DNA of 64,000 nt, taken from assembly GCA_907163375.1 (NCBI GenBank), contig CAJQUW010015398.1:1-64000 (forward strand), read 5' to 3'. The stretch's first letter is position 1, and each line of letters begins with the position of its first letter. A program made the position numbers and the translations under genes. Origin of the DNA: Prostheceraeus crozeri (taxonomy: Eukaryota > Platyhelminthes > Polycladida > Euryleptidae). Under the pieces are notes generated by a model that made no database searches, was not told where the DNA came from, and saw nothing but the letters and a program-made list of their open reading frames with translations. Below are positions 1 through 10,526 of the stretch, in pieces.

Positions 1-131
1 TTTTAGTAAAATTTTTTTTAGTAAAATTTTTTTAGCAAAATTTTTTCAGTAAAATTATTTTAGTAAAATTATTTTAGCAGAATTTTTTCTGTGTGTGAGA
101 AAAACAAAAAGTCAAATTATTTTTTATAAAA
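1..131. repeat. A/T-rich short tandem repeat leader
   Basis: About six imperfect copies of a 14-17 nt unit of the form TTTAGTAAAATTTT run from the left edge up to the capsid-like start codon. No gene is visible. It could be the 5' flank or promoter of the capsid-like gene, which starts right after a TTATAAAA stretch. Confidence 0.6.
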
Positions 132-344
132 ATGTCTTCGCTTATCGAAAATAAATTTAGATTAGACGATCCTCCGTTCGTCAGTTGCAATCAAAAAAAG
201 AATGACTATATAAGAATTGCTATGAATCCCGGATCTTCCAGTAGAGTAAATACTGGAGGTGATTTAATTTTTAAAGTTGATAATCAGCAGAGTTATATAT
301 ATCTACCTGATTCATTTTTACACTGTGAATATTCTTTGTATAGT
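132..344 (+). pseudogene. Capsid-like protein, N-terminal part (left element)
   Basis: The frame opens with MSSLIENKF and continues through a region with the pattern MNPGSSSRVN and VDNQQSYIYLPDSFLHCEY. I recognise this as the start of a roughly 400-residue structural protein common in Polinton-like sequences of cnidarians and arthropods; I infer a jelly-roll capsid role from family memory and from its core, integrase and protease neighbours. A DNA transposon interrupts the gene after the target TAGT. The ATG at 132 follows an A/T-rich leader with a TATAAAA stretch. Confidence 0.55.
341..344. repeat. Target site duplication TAGT (left copy)
   Basis: TAGT here and at 4069-4072 immediately flank the CACGGTG...CACCGTG ends of the inserted transposon. 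This 4-bp duplication marks a cut-and-paste insertion into the capsid-like gene. Confidence 0.8.
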
Positions 345-696
345 CACGGTGTCCCCATTTCAACATTCAGACTAAAAAAATATACCATCGGCCAAACCTG
401 TTTCTTCATGATCCATGACCCATTTGAAGTGTATAAACGCAAAAAGGAAAATTTTTTAATGCTCAGATTTTTTTTAAATGGCCAATTTTCAAAATGGCGG
501 CTATTTTCGTTATGTGTGTCCTCTTTTTTTCAACTCAACGCATTTCCAAGACAAGGTAGCCGTCATGACACTATATATTGTTGTAATGCATCCATAAAAT
601 ACTTAAAGGAATTGTCAAGTACTGTCTACATAGGTGACATTTCTATTTTATGAGTAGTACGTGCTAGTTTTACCACTATTTTGCAAAAATAGAAAA
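345..696. repeat. Left terminal inverted repeat
   Basis: It pairs with 3717-4068 as a near-perfect inverted copy of about 352 bp. The outer end reads CACGGTGTCCCCATTTCAAC. An A-rich run (ACTAAAAAAA) lies 19 nt inside the heptamer-like end. The arm also holds the pair AAAATGGCC and TTTTCAAAATGG. Confidence 0.9.
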
Positions 697-1409
697 TAAT
701 TTCATTCATTTATTAAATCAGAAATTTCCCGCAGCTATTGAAATTGCAAAAGTAATTGAAGCTCAGAATCTAAGAATTTACAAATGTAGATAATGATCTT
801 CAAAACCTATCCTTTATAGCTATCAAATGAAAATCTCGAGCGTCTTTTTTCATCTCATTTATTCTATCATCGTATTTTTTTCTATGACATGTCTTATCTT
901 CACATCTCATGTTATGTTTTGTCACCATAATAGACCAACAAGATCATTTTTCTCAACGTCTATAGAAGACTCGGAAAAGGCTCATTGTTTCAGATTACCG
1001 GCTACATAAAGTCATTAGTAAAGCCACCATATAACATGCGAGTGTGATATAGAGTTTAGAGGGTAAAGAATTCTCCGCTTCATACTTCTATTTATTATAT
1101 TCTTTACTTCTATAAAGATATAGAAGCCATTAAAATATCTATTGTCTTGACTCGTTATTTTGCGTGCGGTAATAGCATTGTTCGATTTCTTCATTAAACT
1201 GCTAGTGCATCGTGATTGATTGAAACTGATTGATGAGTCATACCAAAGATATTTTTATATTCATTCGTTCGTGACTTTTAATTACCTAATTATTTACAGG
1301 ATTCTCCACTAGGGTAATTGTTTAACTTTGGCATCTTCCGTTTCCTGGATCCTTCAAATTTTTTTGACCGTGTCGTGTCTTGATTCGATATCCATAGTCA
1401 TTCACATGT
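697..1409. other. Non-coding 5' part of the transposon
   Basis: This lies between the left TIR and the first recognisable transposase frame. Short frames here (for example 827-1009) show no family pattern. It may hold the transposase promoter or a 5' intron; I see no distinct signal. Confidence 0.4.
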
Positions 1410-3449
1410 ATGTTATGGCATAAATATAACATAGGAATGAATTGTCGCTCACTGGTAAATTTTTTATTTCATTTACGATCAAAAATGGCAAACACCAAGG
1501 CGTTAGATGAAACACACGAAAAACTACGGGAGAGAGTATGCACCGTTTGTTACCGGAAAGCGTCGAGAAATCTTTCTGCTAAAGAAATTTCTATCGTACT
1601 AAAAACATTTAATTGAACACTTTGACATAGACAATCATGATTTTCCCAGTGGCGTTTGTGGAGGTTGTAACATGCTATTACTGAAGAAAGGTAAAGGGGA
1701 CAGTGTTGACTTTTTTCTACCAGATGACTACGATCCGCGACGTCAAACAAACACTCGATCCTGCAAGAAATGTGAGTGTAGAATTTGCTCTGTTGCACTG
1801 ATGAGCCTACAAGATGCAGTTAAATTGAAACAGAAATCAGGCCGACCTCAAACAAATGTGATTCCACCTGTAGAACATTTGAAATATGTGGACGTTGTTT
1901 TGCAAAGATCTATAGAGGAAGTAACCATTCAGTTGAAATGTGCTCTTCTAGACGGGCAAGAGTTTATAACGTTGAATCTTTGTTGGATTCCCCTTCAAAG
2001 CAATCTACACAGCGAGTTGCAAGTAGAACCATCAACGAATCCACTTCGCTAGCCACGCTGGGAAACTGCGATCGAAGAATACCGCCGAAGAGAAAAAGCC
2101 TAGAAAGTCCTATTATTCAGGCAAGTACTTTTACAAAAATTCAACAAAGACTTTATTTAAGTACTCGAGAAGTAAACAAGCTATCACAAGATCTACGAAA
2201 TTCTAACCCCGGAATTGTAGAACGTCGTCTTAGAGACAAACTATTTGAACTGAATCATTCATTGGATGGATTCTTTGACCTTCGATTACTGCCATTCAAG
2301 ACCCAAAAATCTGACGACGATTCAAAAGAAGAATGAGCAGTTGTTTGTCGTGATTTGAACGTTTTTGTCGATTTTGCTCTTCGAGAAAGAGGTATTGACA
2401 ATGACTCTGCTTTGATCGGCATCGATGGCGGAGGTGGTTTTATAAAATGTTGTCTTTCCATCTTCGATCCGTCAGATGATGCAACAGGCACATCAAGGCG
2501 TTCGGAATTCAAAGACTCAGGAGTCAAACGTTGCTTCATTATAGGCATCGTTCCTGAAGTACCCGAGAACTACTACAATCTGAAACAGTTGTGGATCAAT
2601 GTTGGTACATTCATTTGCTAAAACGGAAATTTACGATTGCCAGTGACCTAAAATTATGCAATATTTTGCTCGGTCTGATGTCACATAGCAGTGTGCATCC
2701 AAGCTTATGGTTCGATATCAAAAAAGATCGACTCGATTGCAAAGGAAATCAGAGAGCTCTCGGTACTTTGAGGAAACTGTTTTGGAATTACTATGACGAT
2801 GGCGCAGTGAAAGAAAAGGCAAAATATCACGGTAACGTCGTTCATCCTCCAATGTTTTGTGATAAATCCGATATCACCACAGTTATTTCTCTCGTTCCCC
2901 CACCTGAACTACATTTACTCACAGGACCGGTAAATACCATATTCTCGGCTTTGCGAAAACTTTGGCCACAGGCTGATGAGTGGTTGCTACGCTGTGGTAT
3001 CCAAAGAGAAGGCCTGCATGGAGGAAGTTTCACCGGGAATGCCAGCAGGAAGTTGTTGGCGAATGTTGATGTTCTAGAGCAAATGGTTCCGAATAATCAA
3101 ATTGTATTTGTTGAGGCATTCAGGCGTTTCAAAGACGTCATCGACTTATGCTATGGAAGTACCTTGGATGCTGACTATGCCACAAAAATCGAATTATTCA
3201 AGATATCTTATCAAAAGTTGAAGATCCCCAATCACACCGAAGATCCATGCCGTGATTTTTCACATTACTGAGTTCTGCTCCTTCAATGGCAACAAAGGTC
3301 TTGGGCCATGGAGCGAGCAAACTTCAGAATCTGTCCATTATGATTTTCAGCGTGTGTGGGAAAACTATAAAATCCGCAGCACTGAGAACAATAACTATGG
3401 CAAACAATTGTTGTCTGCTGTATGCAGATACAATAGCTTGAATTTATGA
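1410..3449 (+). pseudogene. Transposase with RAG1-N-like Cys motifs (decayed)
   Basis: Frames on plus follow one another through the region. The N-terminal part shows VCTVCYRKASRNL, then HFDIDNHDFPSGVCGGC, then CKKCECRICSVA; the CxxC, I-V-L-K-x-F, D-F-x-S-G-V-C-x-x-C order resembles the RAG1 N-terminal zinc-binding region. The C-terminal part has GIDGGGGFIK, HPSLWFDIKKD, GLHGGSFTGN and ITEFC, which I take as the catalytic part; the DDE residues cannot be assigned with certainty. The gene is dead: frameshifts near 1612, 1950, 2600 and 3250 and an in-frame TGA at 2334-2336. An intron could explain one of these, but no good splice pair was seen. Confidence 0.65.
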
Positions 3450-3716
3450 ATTTTCTAATTATAAATGAAGTTAGTTTTAGCACCTGGTAGTGTGGCTTGG
3501 TAGAATTAACTTGTTAATCTTGTTATTGAAACATGTCTTCTCTGAGCAAAATTTGGATAAAAAAGTCTTTTCTCTCATCCTGTAATATGATTTGATACTC
3601 GAACACTGAATGGTCAGTACTTCTTCCGATAGATAATGCAAATGTAGCATGCTTCATGCATCGTGTATGGCTATAGCGAAATCTTTCATTGCATGAAAAA
3701 AACAGACTCAAAAATA
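3450..3716. other. Non-coding 3' part of the transposon
   Basis: This stretch lies between the end of the transposase and the right TIR. I see no gene or structured motif. Confidence 0.4.
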
Positions 3717-4068
3717 CTTTCTATTTTTGCAAAATAGTGGTAAAACTAGCATGCACTACTCATAAAATAGAAATGTCACCTATGCAGACAGTACTTGACA
3801 ATTCCTTTAAGTATTTTATGGATGCATTACAACAATATATAGTGTCATGACGGCTACCTTGTCTTGGAAATGCGTTGAGTTGAAAAAAAGAGGACACACA
3901 TTACGAAAATAGCCGCCATTTTGAAAATTGGCCATTTAAAAAAAATCTGAGCATTAAAAAATTTTCCTTTTTGCGTTTATACACTTCAAATGGGTCATGG
4001 ATCATGAAAAAACAGGTTTGTCCGATGGTATATTTTTTTAGTCTGAATGTTGAAATGGGGACACCGTG
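3717..4068. repeat. Right terminal inverted repeat
   Basis: Inverted copy of 345-696, ending GGGGACACCGTG. The duplicate TAGT follows directly at 4069-4072. Confidence 0.9.
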
Positions 4069-4072
4069 TAGT

Positions 4073-5194
4073 GATGCCAATTTTACAACACCATTACCAG
4101 AAACCGATAATATTGCACTAGAGAATAATTTTTTTCCAAGATTATTTACACAAATGCGTTTAGATGTTGCAACTCAAAATATAGAAACAATAAGTGATTC
4201 TCCAGGTGTAATTGATACAATGCTTACATTTATAACAATTGGTGAAAATAATAAAAAGTATGAAATCGAAGGTTGGTTTCCTGATACTAATGATGGTATA
4301 ATTGTTGATGATTTAACTCACGCTGGAACAGATGCAGCAGGAATTGCGAAAGATGTAGAAAATATTGCAAAACATTTAAATAAAACAAACAATAGTGCAT
4401 ATAAAGAAAGACGTGAATTTAACAAGAAAAGTAAACAGACAGTAAATTGGTCATTGTCTCCATTATTCGGTTATTTAGATTATGATAAAATATCATATCA
4501 ATTAAAATTTAAATTAATAATTCATCGTACAGCAAATAATGAATTAATCTTTTTTGGTAAGACTGGAAAAAAAGCATATTTAAAAATTGATAGACTTGAA
4601 TTGTGGATTAAGCATATTACTCCTAGTTTAGAGATTGAAACAGCTATTGCAAAAAGATTAAATACTAACAAACCAATTCCAGTAAATTTTCTAAAGCGTA
4701 CTGCTAGTTCAGTAACTTTTTCCGAACAAAGATTTAACTGGCATTTTACTAGAACTGCGAATACTCCAAGATATTTATTGCTAACTTTTCAAAGAAATAA
4801 TTCTCCAAGTTTTGATAAGAACAACAATCTTTTTCATATTAATACAATTCGAAGTTTACAAGTTTCATTAAATCAAACCCGATATCCAATTGATCCATTA
4901 AGATTCGATGATACCAATAATCAATTTATGGAAGGATATGATTCTTATCGAAATCTTTGTATAGAATTTGGAGTTGAACCACAATTAACTCCTGGAGATT
5001 GGAGACATTTATATCCTGTTTTCTGTTTCGATTTAAGTGCACAATCTGAAGATATTATCAAGACTGGTTGTGATGTAACAATTAATATTGAAAAAAAAGA
5101 TTCCACAACTTCATTGATGGCTTATGGTTTATTGCTAGAAGATGTAAAATATTCTATTGAAATTCTTAATGGAAAGATGGCTAGGATAGGCTAA
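4073..5194 (+). pseudogene. Capsid-like protein, main part (left element)
   Basis: The frame after the insertion encodes the remainder of the capsid-like protein. It shows LENNFFPRLFTQMRLDV, GWFPDTNDG, a central LFGYLDYDK and IPVNFLKRTASS, and ends with a conserved-looking FCFDLSAQ and LLLEDVKYSIEILNGKM. Together with the short N-terminal part it would match the roughly 400-430 residue length usual for the family. It probably forms the virion shell; double jelly-roll fold is suspected, not shown. The stop codon lies inside a GGCTAAAGCC hairpin motif that recurs downstream. Confidence 0.55.
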
Positions 5195-5368
5195 AGCCAG
5201 AGGAGCTTCGCTCCGATAAGTTAATTAAAATTTTTGTTAACTTAAATTTTTTTTAGTAATTAGTAATAAATTTTTTCATAACTAGAATAGATTAAAAATT
5301 CCTAATTTAAAATTTATTCATAACTAGAATAGATTAAAAATTCCTAATTTGAAATATTTTTATTAAAA
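5195..5368 (+). repeat. Intergenic hairpin and 40-bp direct repeat
   Basis: A hairpin with stem GGAGC/GCTCC follows the capsid-like stop (5189-5216). Then a roughly 40-bp unit containing CATAACTAGAATAGATTAAA occurs twice (about 5275-5313 and 5321-5352) before the next start codon at 5369. Confidence 0.7.
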
Positions 5369-5851
5369 ATGTTGCAAGCGAAAAGTAATAATAATAAAAC
5401 TGTTGAATTAAAATTACGTAATATTGTTGACAAAAATACCCCTAAAACTATTACGATTAATAAAAAAAAGTATTACATAAGTAAACCAATGATAGAGAAT
5501 ATTCAATTACAAGAAGAAAAGAATGGCGGGATTCTCCCATTAATTCCACTAATAATAGGTGGCATAGCAGCTGCAGGAAGTGTTGCAGGCGGGACAGCTG
5601 GTATTGTCCAAGCAGTAAATAAAAATAAATCAGAGAAGGCAGCATTAGAAGAACAAAAACGTCATAATAGAGAGTTAGAGAAAGTTGCTAGGGGTGACGG
5701 AATAGTAGATAATTTTATTAGTAAATTAAAATTAGTTGATGAAGGAAAACGAGTTCTTAAAAATATTCTCCACAATGTTGATGATTTAATTGAAATTAAA
5801 GAAACTAAAGATGGTTCTGGAATATTTCTAAGTCCTAGTATGATTCGGTAA
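5369..5851 (+). CDS. Virion core-like protein with Gly/Ala-rich hydrophobic segment
   Basis: The 160-residue frame has a Lys-rich start, a segment GGILPLIPLIIGGIAAAGSV (about residues 53-72) and a Lys/Glu-rich tail. The layout, with a GG-x-LPLI-type hydrophobic patch, is like the pX/pVI-like core or membrane-lytic small proteins of adintoviruses and adenoviruses. It sits between capsid-like and phospholipase-like genes, as expected for a virion component. The frame is open from ATG to stop. It could instead be a simple membrane-anchored protein. Confidence 0.5.
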   Translation: MLQAKSNNNKTVELKLRNIVDKNTPKTITINKKKYYISKPMIENIQLQEEKNGGILPLIPLIIGGIAAAGSVAGGTAGIVQAVNKNKSEKAALEEQKRHNRELEKVARGDGIVDNFISKLKLVDEGKRVLKNILHNVDDLIEIKETKDGSGIFLSPSMIR

Positions 5852-5935
5852 TAACCTCAGGACCTTTGGTCCGATCGGCTAAAGCCTCTGAACAAAGTTC
5901 TATCGGCTAAAGCCTCAGGACCTTTGGTCCGATTA
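5852..5935 (+). repeat. Tandem intergenic hairpins with varying stems
   Basis: Three units of about 30 bp repeat the pattern CGGCTAAAGCCTC followed by a hairpin: GGACC-TTT-GGTCC (5860-5872), GAAC-AAA-GTTC (5890-5900), GGACC-TTT-GGTCC (5918-5930). The stems differ while pairing is kept. A fourth relative follows the capsid-like stop at 5189-5216. Confidence 0.75.
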
Positions 5936-5962
5936 GGTAAAACATTTATTTTATCTTTTAAA

Positions 5963-6538
5963 ATGAATTCCACAAATTCCAAAAATTTAATTAAATTGAA
6001 AATTGCTAATTTAGATTTATTAAATTATCTATTAAACAAAACTAAAAACTCAAATTGTAAAATTTATGAAGGTAACGACGACAAACAAAGTTTGGCTACT
6101 ACCTACGGTGGTGACATACAAAAAACATTAGAAAACTTTCCTGGATTTATTTGGAGTAAATATTCGAAAGAAAAACATCTTCCTGGTCATTCATATACTG
6201 GTCCAGGAACTCGACTAGATATAAGACTAGATGAGAATAATAATCCGGAACCAGGTGAAGAACCAATAAATAGAGTAGATGCCGCAGCTTACAGGCATGA
6301 TTTAGCTTATCGAAATCATGACCTAAGTTCTCGACATGTAGCTGATAAGAAGATGATTCAAGAATTAGATAGTATTCAGAATCCTTCCTTTAGAGAAAGA
6401 ATTGAAAGAATGTTTGTTAAGAAAGCTTTACAAGCAAAAATGCTTTTTGGTCAGGGGATAGATGAAGCGACAGCAAAGCTGTCTGAGAGCAGCGCTCGAA
6501 CCTACGCGTCTGAAATTCATAAAGAATACAGAAGGCCT
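5963..6538 (+). CDS. Parvovirus-type phospholipase A2 domain protein
   Basis: The protein has the calcium-loop motif YTGPGTRLD and, after a short insert, the catalytic helix VDAAAYRHDLAYRNHD with the His-Asp pair and following Tyr of secreted/parvoviral PLA2. Parvovirus VP1 uses such a domain to breach endosomes during entry; a similar entry role is likely here. The frame runs on into the integrase-like region that follows; whether this is a natural fusion or a product of decay is not clear. Start chosen at the ATG in AAAATGAATTCC. The upstream hairpin series may form part of its leader. Confidence 0.65.
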
Positions 6539-7293
6539 AAATATTTATTGAAAGTAAAAGTATTTAATAAAGATGATATTTGGAGTGCAGATCTTATTCA
6601 TATGCCGAATGAAAGGGACTACAAATACGCATTGACCGTTATAGATTAATATACACGATACGCTTGGGTAAAGCCTTTAAAAAATAAAAGTGGTCTATCA
6701 GTTAAATATGCGTTTGAAGAAATCTTTAAATAAAGTAATAGAAAGCCAAGGAAATTGTTTGTTGATAAAGGGTCGGAATTTTATAACCGAAACGTTCAGC
6801 CACTATTTGAAACTGTTTATTCAACTGAAAACGCTGGAAAAGCTGTAGTGATAGAAAGATCCAATCGGACGTTAAAAAATAAATTATTCAAGAAATTTAC
6901 TGAGCAAAGAAATCAGAAATGGTTGAAGATATTACCAGGAGTTGTAGAAGAGTACAATAATAAAGTTCATTCTGGTATTGAAGAAACTCCAAAGAATGCT
7001 TCTGACGACCCTGATTTAATCCGAAAGAAAATATTCGAGAAAAATTATTCGAACGAAAATAATAATTTGAATGAGAGTAATCCGAATTTACAGAAACGTA
7101 AGCCGAAATTTAAAATTGGAGATAGAGTTAGAATATTTAAATATAAGAATAATTTGAAAAAGGCTTCGTTGGCTATTGCACTAAAGAAATATTTGAAGTT
7201 TGTAAAATAAATCAAACTTATCCGATTACTTACGAAATCAAAGATTTAGATGATGAAGATATCAGAGGCCGATTTTATCAAAATGAATTATAA
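6539..7293 (+). pseudogene. Polinton-type retroviral-like integrase (broken)
   Basis: Hallmarks of the rve fold: DIWSADLIHM followed by YKYALTVID (first Asp), FVDKGSEFYN (second Asp) and VVIERSNRTLKNKLFKKF (Glu with the NRTLK motif), then EYNNKVHSGI. The tail has PKFKIGDRVRIFKY, an SH3/chromo-like end, and TYPITYEIKDLDDEDIRGRF, which is typical of Polinton integrases. It would join element ends to host DNA. The copy is broken, about three breaks, and the C-terminal chromodomain-like end looks short. Confidence 0.75.
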
Positions 7294-7396
7294 CGAACTG
7301 ATTTTTAATTATCATTATCATTATTATTGGAACTAACGTTTCGGGAATGAAATTCCCTTGTTAGGCGTAGCCATAGTACCTACGGTTCGTTCAATT

Positions 7397-7840
7397 CTAA
7401 CATAATATCAAGAAATGGTACTCCTTTTGTAATTTAAATAAAACATAAAGACATAATTGACCACAGTAAGTAGTTCCCGGTTTTTGAATTTGAAATGTAT
7501 TATAAGTTCCATTGCCAAGTAATTTTTTAACTTCATTTGTAGGTGGATGTCCATAGGAGTCGAAATAGTAATTATCTCGATTTTTATTTAAGATACCTGC
7601 AGACCAATGTACTCCTTTTTCATCTGTTGTGTGAAGATTTGTTATGAAATTTATAGTTATTGATGGAACTTTGTTCCGGGAACTGAAGGTTCCTGTTGGC
7701 TTATTTTTTAGGAATTGTAATTCGTCTCTCATTAGAACATGAAAATTCTTTATTCCTAATTGATTTGCAATTTTCTTTAGATCAAAATTTGTAGTTGTTT
7801 GAGTTCCATATAATTTTAAAAACTCATTTATGTTGTTCAT
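7397..7840 (-). CDS. Adenain/Ulp1-type cysteine protease (left element)
   Basis: A 147-residue frame with GVHWSAGIL (catalytic His followed by Trp), YYFDSYGHPP (Asp), a Gln in FQIQKPG and TTYCGQLCLYVLFKL (Cys). This His-Asp-Gln-Cys order is that of adenovirus protease and the Ulp1 clan; in Polinton-like elements it is the presumed virion maturation protease. The C-terminus is shorter than usual. It is the only gene on minus in this element. Confidence 0.75.
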   Translation of the reverse strand: MNNINEFLKLYGTQTTTNFDLKKIANQLGIKNFHVLMRDELQFLKNKPTGTFSSRNKVPSITINFITNLHTTDEKGVHWSAGILNKNRDNYYFDSYGHPPTNEVKKLLGNGTYNTFQIQKPGTTYCGQLCLYVLFKLQKEYHFLILC

Positions 7841-7852
7841 TTTATAATAAAA

Positions 7853-7910
7853 AATTTCTTAAGGGACCCCTAGAAGTCAGAAGGGACCCCTAGAAATTAG
7901 AAGGGAGGGG
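7853..7910. repeat. Short direct repeat AGGGACCCCTAGAA
   Basis: AAGGGACCCCTAGAA occurs twice 23 bp apart, then a G run. It lies just upstream of the minus-strand protease start and may belong to its promoter or to the element end. Confidence 0.6.
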
Positions 7911-8039
7911 GTAGTAGAACTACGTTCATATGATATTGAAGGATACATCCCCGCGGTTTCTTCCACTTTTGTTTCTACCACTTTTAAAGAAATATTATTA
8001 GTCACATGATATATTTTAAAAACCTGAAAAACGGATTTA

Positions 8040-8480
8040 AAAGACGTTTTTAAAAATACTAACTTTATGATTTTCGGTGTCCTGGAACGGTCATGATTTT
8101 AAGGGTGGGTAAAATGTCATAATCTCAAATTTGAGATTCTTAACTTTTCTGATTTTTTCGGTGTCCTGGAACGGTCATGATTTTAAGGGCGGGTGTAAAA
8201 TTGTAATTCTCAAATTTTGAGATTTTGAAAAATTTGAAAAATTGGGTATTTTTAAAAACGCCCAAATTTATGAATTTAGGTCTTAAAAACCTGAAAAACG
8301 GTTCAAATTCATGAATTTATGTCGTTTTTAAAGATACCATTTTTTTGAATTTTGTGGTACATTTTGAATGGACTAAATTCATGAATTTAGGTCTTAAAAA
8401 CCTGAAAAAGGGTTCAAATTCATGAATTTATGTCGATTTTAAATATACTATTTTTTTGAATTTTATGGTGTCCTGGAACG
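8040..8480. repeat. Tandem repeats at the flank of the left element
   Basis: GTGTCCTGGAACGGTCATGA is found near 8078 and 8160 with related flanks and its core again near 8466. A second unit of about 120 bp, containing ATTCATGAATTTAGGTCTTA and the matching ATTCATGAATTTATGTCG, is repeated between about 8265 and 8460. These may be the terminal region of the left fossil or a small satellite. Confidence 0.65.
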
Positions 8481-10526
8481 GTCTTTTGCCCATTACTTAC
8501 AAATATCTGGAAACTATTCCAAAAATGTAAAATTTTGAAGTAAAGTGATATTTATGATTCATGGAATCTTTTAGCAGCACAACCGTGTCATCAAGCTTCT
8601 ATTTCAGCTACAACGACGAGCCTCTGCACTCATAATAAGTGTATTACACTCTCTGATCGAGTGATCGTTAAGTAGTGTAGCAAATGTAAAATATTTCTAT
8701 GATACACCACGTGTATTCTAGTATAGCTTACAGTATATAGAGATGAAAAAGTTGTGTACATAGAAATGTTTCCAAGATTGTAGGATTTCAGTTGAGAATC
8801 AAAAATATGCAATTTCTTTTGTTAAAAACAGTTTATAATAAAACTCATAATTATTAAAATATTAAAATATTAAGTTTCACTCTATAGGATTGTAAGAAAA
8901 AGTGAAGGTGATCACAAATTACAAATTATGAATTTGCACAAATTTGTGAGTGGATAGGCATATCATTTGATTAAATAGCGCCAACGTACTCTATTTTGCA
9001 CCATTGGTCACTCACTATATATAACATCAAATTCAATTTTATAAAAAACCTTATGTAGACCGTAAAGTTTTGGGTATATACTCTGATCAACATAGTATAT
9101 GCAGGCAAATGCGTTGTTAGTGAACAGTACGGGATCATTATTCGAGAGTACGGGATCACTTCAAAAACATTCGCCTATTTCAAAAATTCGAAATTGCCTC
9201 TGGATCTTATGAAATGTTTCACCGTAGCACCAATATGCAAGGCATGAAAGATAGAGGTCCGGAAAAGGGCTAAAAAATGTCTTGTTTTGAGCTACATTTT
9301 TTATTAGAAATTTACAAATAATGACATTATAGACATGATCTACTTATGGAAACTAGAAAACATTTTTGATGATATATTTCCGGCTTTCATAAGTGCATTG
9401 ATGGATTTGATAGTGACAAATTGTGCACTTATGCGGCAAAACTCAATACCTGTGGGCTAATGCATATGCACACTAGCGCAATACACGATTACCACATGCG
9501 GTATTTTACTAAGCAAGAGATATAACATCAAGTGAATATATAGCTGTATTGCCGAAGGGACAGAAATAATGGTTTTATAGCAATATCACACTTGAGAGCT
9601 GAAAGCGTATACTACGGTAGATGTTAGTGCTACATCAGACTAGAACTGAGGGTAATCTATTCAAAACGTCAATCAATAGACAAATATTATCTTAATTTCG
9701 AGTACGTCTGAGAACAATTTCACCGTATGGACGGCTGAACTGGTATGCGTGCTGAGAGACAGTGTCATGCAAAATTCTAAAATGTTCGAGAGCATCATCA
9801 GGTTCGATGTAAAATACCCCATAATGTCTGCCACTCTACTGTGATCCTTGAGAGCGCCAGCTGAGAGACGATGTAGCTCTCCACCAAAGTAGAATATTCT
9901 TCCGCTTTTCTGAGAGTTGAAATGACGTTTCAATGAATTGTATAACATCAAAATGTTTTTGGTTCTTGTTTGCTTACTTGAAGTCAGCTTGAGACTTTTG
10001 CCTATGAGTGCACTCACCTTTTCTCCTTTTTAATATGTCCAATAGTGACAATTACTAGTATGTAACTGCAGTTTTAATTATTTATCACATAATCGACTTG
10101 AAATCTACGTATCGAAAGATTGTTGCACGATAGTTCAAACCAGTTAATCAAGCTTCTTAGCTTCCTTTGTTCATTAGCTCTAAATAGTCATAGGCTCTGG
10201 AGACTATCAGTTTCTGAAGCATCTAAAAAATCGCAGAAGTCAAGATGTTTTCCCACCGAGGGTGAATGTCTGCGGCATTGCAAATTGAGCAGACAAATAA
10301 CTAATTTCGTTATCATTAAAAATCAATCAGTTATTGTAGTCCTTAAGTGACAGCAATCAATTCATTGCAATTATTCGATCACAGTAATTAGTCAGGCATG
10401 AAGCGTTTGTAATTCAAATGAGTTTTGATAACCAACACGTGATCATCCCTATCTGCCTGATTTTACTTAGAATTTTAAACAGAACTCAATGGATCTTAAG
10501 ATTTAATGTGAGAAGTGTGCTAAAAG
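8481..10526. other. No recognised gene
   Basis: A/T-rich sequence. The longest frame (9673-10017, minus, 114 codons) matches no family I know and has no supporting context. Confidence 0.4.

Larger units (their letters stand above)
345..4068 (+). mobile_element. DNA transposon of N-RAG-TP/Chapaev type nested in the capsid-like gene
   Basis: The 3,724-bp element is bounded by 352-bp terminal inverted repeats that start CACGGTG and is flanked by the 4-bp duplication TAGT. It holds one decayed transposase gene. The ends resemble recombination signal heptamers (CACAGTG) and the protein start resembles the N-terminal Cys region of RAG1, as known for the Aplysia N-RAG-TP element and discussed for Chapaev. 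Family assignment is from memory of motifs. Insertion postdates the capsid-bearing fossil. The TIR arms differ at a few sites, so the insertion is not very recent. Confidence 0.7.
1..8480 (+). mobile_element. Polinton/adintovirus-like fossil (left element), right part
   Basis: A run of virus-like genes: capsid-like protein, core-like protein with a Gly/Ala-rich hydrophobic stretch, phospholipase A2-like domain, retroviral-type integrase on plus, and an adenovirus-type protease on minus. Such a set is known from Polinton/Maverick elements and adintoviruses. No polymerase lies in this part and the left end is outside the window. The right end is not defined; repeats at 7853-8480 may be its terminal region. 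The copy is broken, with roughly three breaks besides a DNA transposon insertion at 345-4068. Moderately old. Confidence 0.7.

Noticed and set aside
347-383. Full 12- or 23-spacer recombination signal at the transposon tip
   Set aside because: The heptamer-like CACGGTG is present, but the A-rich run at 19-23 nt is a poor nonamer, so only the heptamer likeness is claimed.
3056-3070. GGCGAAT, like the J4/2 of an HDV ribozyme
   Set aside because: It lies in the transposase frame and no P1, P2 or L3 partners are present around it.
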